From Bordetella parapertussis (lineage in GTDB: Bacteria; Pseudomonadota; Gammaproteobacteria; Burkholderiales; Burkholderiaceae_B): a stretch of DNA of 6,767 bases. Below the pieces are notes generated by a model that was not told the origin of the DNA, made no database searches, and saw only the letters and a program-made list of their open reading frames with translations. The stretch lies in NCBI GenBank assembly GCA_945911685.1, contig CAMEAW010000152.1:1-6767 (forward strand), written 5' to 3'. The first letter of the stretch is position 1. Every line of letters starts with the position of its first letter. Below are positions 5,959 through 6,767 of this stretch, in pieces. The position numbers and the translations under genes were made by a program.

Positions 5959-6767
5959 TTATCCTTTTGTAGCGCCAGCCGTCAGCCCGGCAATGTAGTA
6001 ATCCATCAAGAAAGCGTAGATCACCAAAGGTGGCGCAGCGCCTAACAAGGCACCCGCCATAATCTGCCCCCAGTTATAGACATCGCCTTTAATGAGTGTG
6101 GTCACGATCCCGACCGGTAACACTAATTGGTCGGATGACGTTGTGAACGCCAACGGATACAGAAATTGAGACCAAGCCACTGTAAAAGCAAAGATCATGG
6201 CCGCGATAATGCCCGGAATCGCAACCGGTATAAAGATCTTTGTCAGCATCTGAAAATATCCGGCACCATCGATCAATGCAGCTTCGTCGAGTTCTTTTGG
6301 AATCGAAGCAAAGTAAGCAATCAAAATCCAAGTCGCGAAAGGTACGGTCAAGGTGGGATAAATAATGATCAAGGCCCACCAATGGTTAATCAGTTCAATG
6401 CCAGTCAGCTGATTGATAAAAGCAAAGATCTTAAATAACGGAATGAACAACAGCGTATCAGGCACCAGATAGGTCAGAAAGACGCCGGTCGCCAGAGTCG
6501 TCGACCCCCAAAACTTCATCCTCGATAACGAGAATGCAGCGGGGATACTGATCAACATCGTCACAATCACGACAATCACAGCGATGACACTCGAGTTTCT
6601 GAAAAATGTCAGATAATCATTTGAGCGAAACAGCGCCAGGTAATTATCAAACGTCGGACGATTAACCCACCACGGGTTTGTCACCGCTGAAATTTCACCA
6701 CTGTCTTTCAGTGAAGTGATCAGCATGTAGATCGGAGGCATTAAAAAAAATATTGAAAAAAGCACCA
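5959..6767 (-). CDS. Carbohydrate-type ABC transporter permease (MalG/UgpE family), N-terminus outside window
   Basis: This inner-membrane subunit forms half of the translocation channel of an ABC importer. About 269 residues are present. The frame runs off the right edge: the GTG at 6765-6763 codes an internal Val within the first transmembrane helix, so roughly the first 10-20 residues are missing. The MalG-type start survives as [13 protein letters not shown] (about residues 9-21 of the visible part). The EAA loop that docks on the ATPase is clear at 159-185, with E161-A-A, D166-G167 and a following IPVAIPGI. Six hydrophobic segments are expected, including the partial first one. The C-terminal [10 protein letters not shown] is common in CUT1 sugar permeases. 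It is the gene directly before the ATPase; the partner permease (MalF/UgpA type) and binding protein should lie further right. The substrate is not determinable from this gene alone. Confidence 0.94.
   Translation of the reverse strand, partial: VLFSIFFLMPPIYMLITSLKDSGEISAVTNPWWVNRPTFDNYLALFRSNDYLTFFRNSSVIAVIVVIVTMLISIPAAFSLSRMKFWGSTTLATGVFLTYLVPDTLLFIPLFKIFAFINQLTGIELINHWWALIIIYPTLTVPFATWILIAYFASIPKELDEAALIDGAGYFQMLTKIFIPVAIPGIIAAMIFAFTVAWSQFLYPLAFTTSSDQLVLPVGIVTTLIKGDVYNWGQIMAGALLGAAPPLVIYAFLMDYYIAGLTAGATKG
5962..5966 (-). promoter_or_regulatory. Ribosome binding site of the ABC ATPase, within the permease 3' end
   Basis: AAGGA on the minus strand lies seven bases before the ATG at 5954-5952 and overlaps the last Lys-Gly-stop codons of the upstream permease. 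This fixes the ATPase start and suggests translational coupling. Confidence 0.75.

Noticed and set aside
1..6767. Hidden novel system (defence, toxin-antitoxin, CRISPR, mobile element)
   Set aside because: All large frames are accounted for by transporter and dehydrogenase families; no spacer exceeds about 215 bp, and no repeat arrays, transposase or RNA gene signals are visible.

Overview
This 6.8-kb window is an ordinary bacterial solute-uptake region. It holds parts of two TRAP (tripartite ATP-independent periplasmic) transporter loci, one short-chain dehydrogenase, and the 3' end of a sugar-type ABC importer operon. Base composition is near 50% G+C, genes are tightly packed, and there are no introns, mobile elements, CRISPR repeats or RNA genes that I can see. 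The expansion of TRAP systems next to an SDR enzyme, and the style of the proteins, suggest a proteobacterium. My best guess is a betaproteobacterium (Burkholderiales/Alcaligenaceae-like) of moderate GC; this is inference and not proven by any marker gene here.

Layout, left to right. Positions 1-552 (+) are the C-terminal part of a TRAP large permease (DctM) whose start lies left of the window. After a 109-bp gap comes an intact classical SDR oxidoreductase (662-1420, +). It converges with a fused DctQ-DctM permease (1484-3511, -). A 117-bp divergent spacer separates that permease from a periplasmic DctP solute-binding protein (3629-4639, +), which ends at a strong intrinsic terminator (4660-4694). 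Then, on the minus strand and converging on dctP, come a MalK/UgpC-type ATPase (4854-5954) and, upstream of it, a MalG/UgpE-type permease (5959 to the right edge, N-terminus cut off). These last two are four bases apart and clearly co-transcribed.

How they work together. DctP and the fused DctQM very probably form one complete Na+- or H+-coupled TRAP importer, even though they are transcribed divergently. The left DctM fragment belongs to a second, related TRAP system whose other parts are outside the window. The SDR may oxidise or reduce an imported hydroxy- or keto-compound, but its substrate cannot be read from sequence. The ABC pair is the trailing half of a binding-protein-dependent importer, probably for a carbohydrate or polyol-type solute. 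Its binding protein and other permease should lie beyond the right edge.

The most notable details are a repeated 'GVR' helix motif inside the DctQM fusion, the split divergent TRAP arrangement, a 12-codon upstream ORF whose stop overlaps the SDR start codon, and hairpins at the gene ends. I see no convincing novel multi-gene system.
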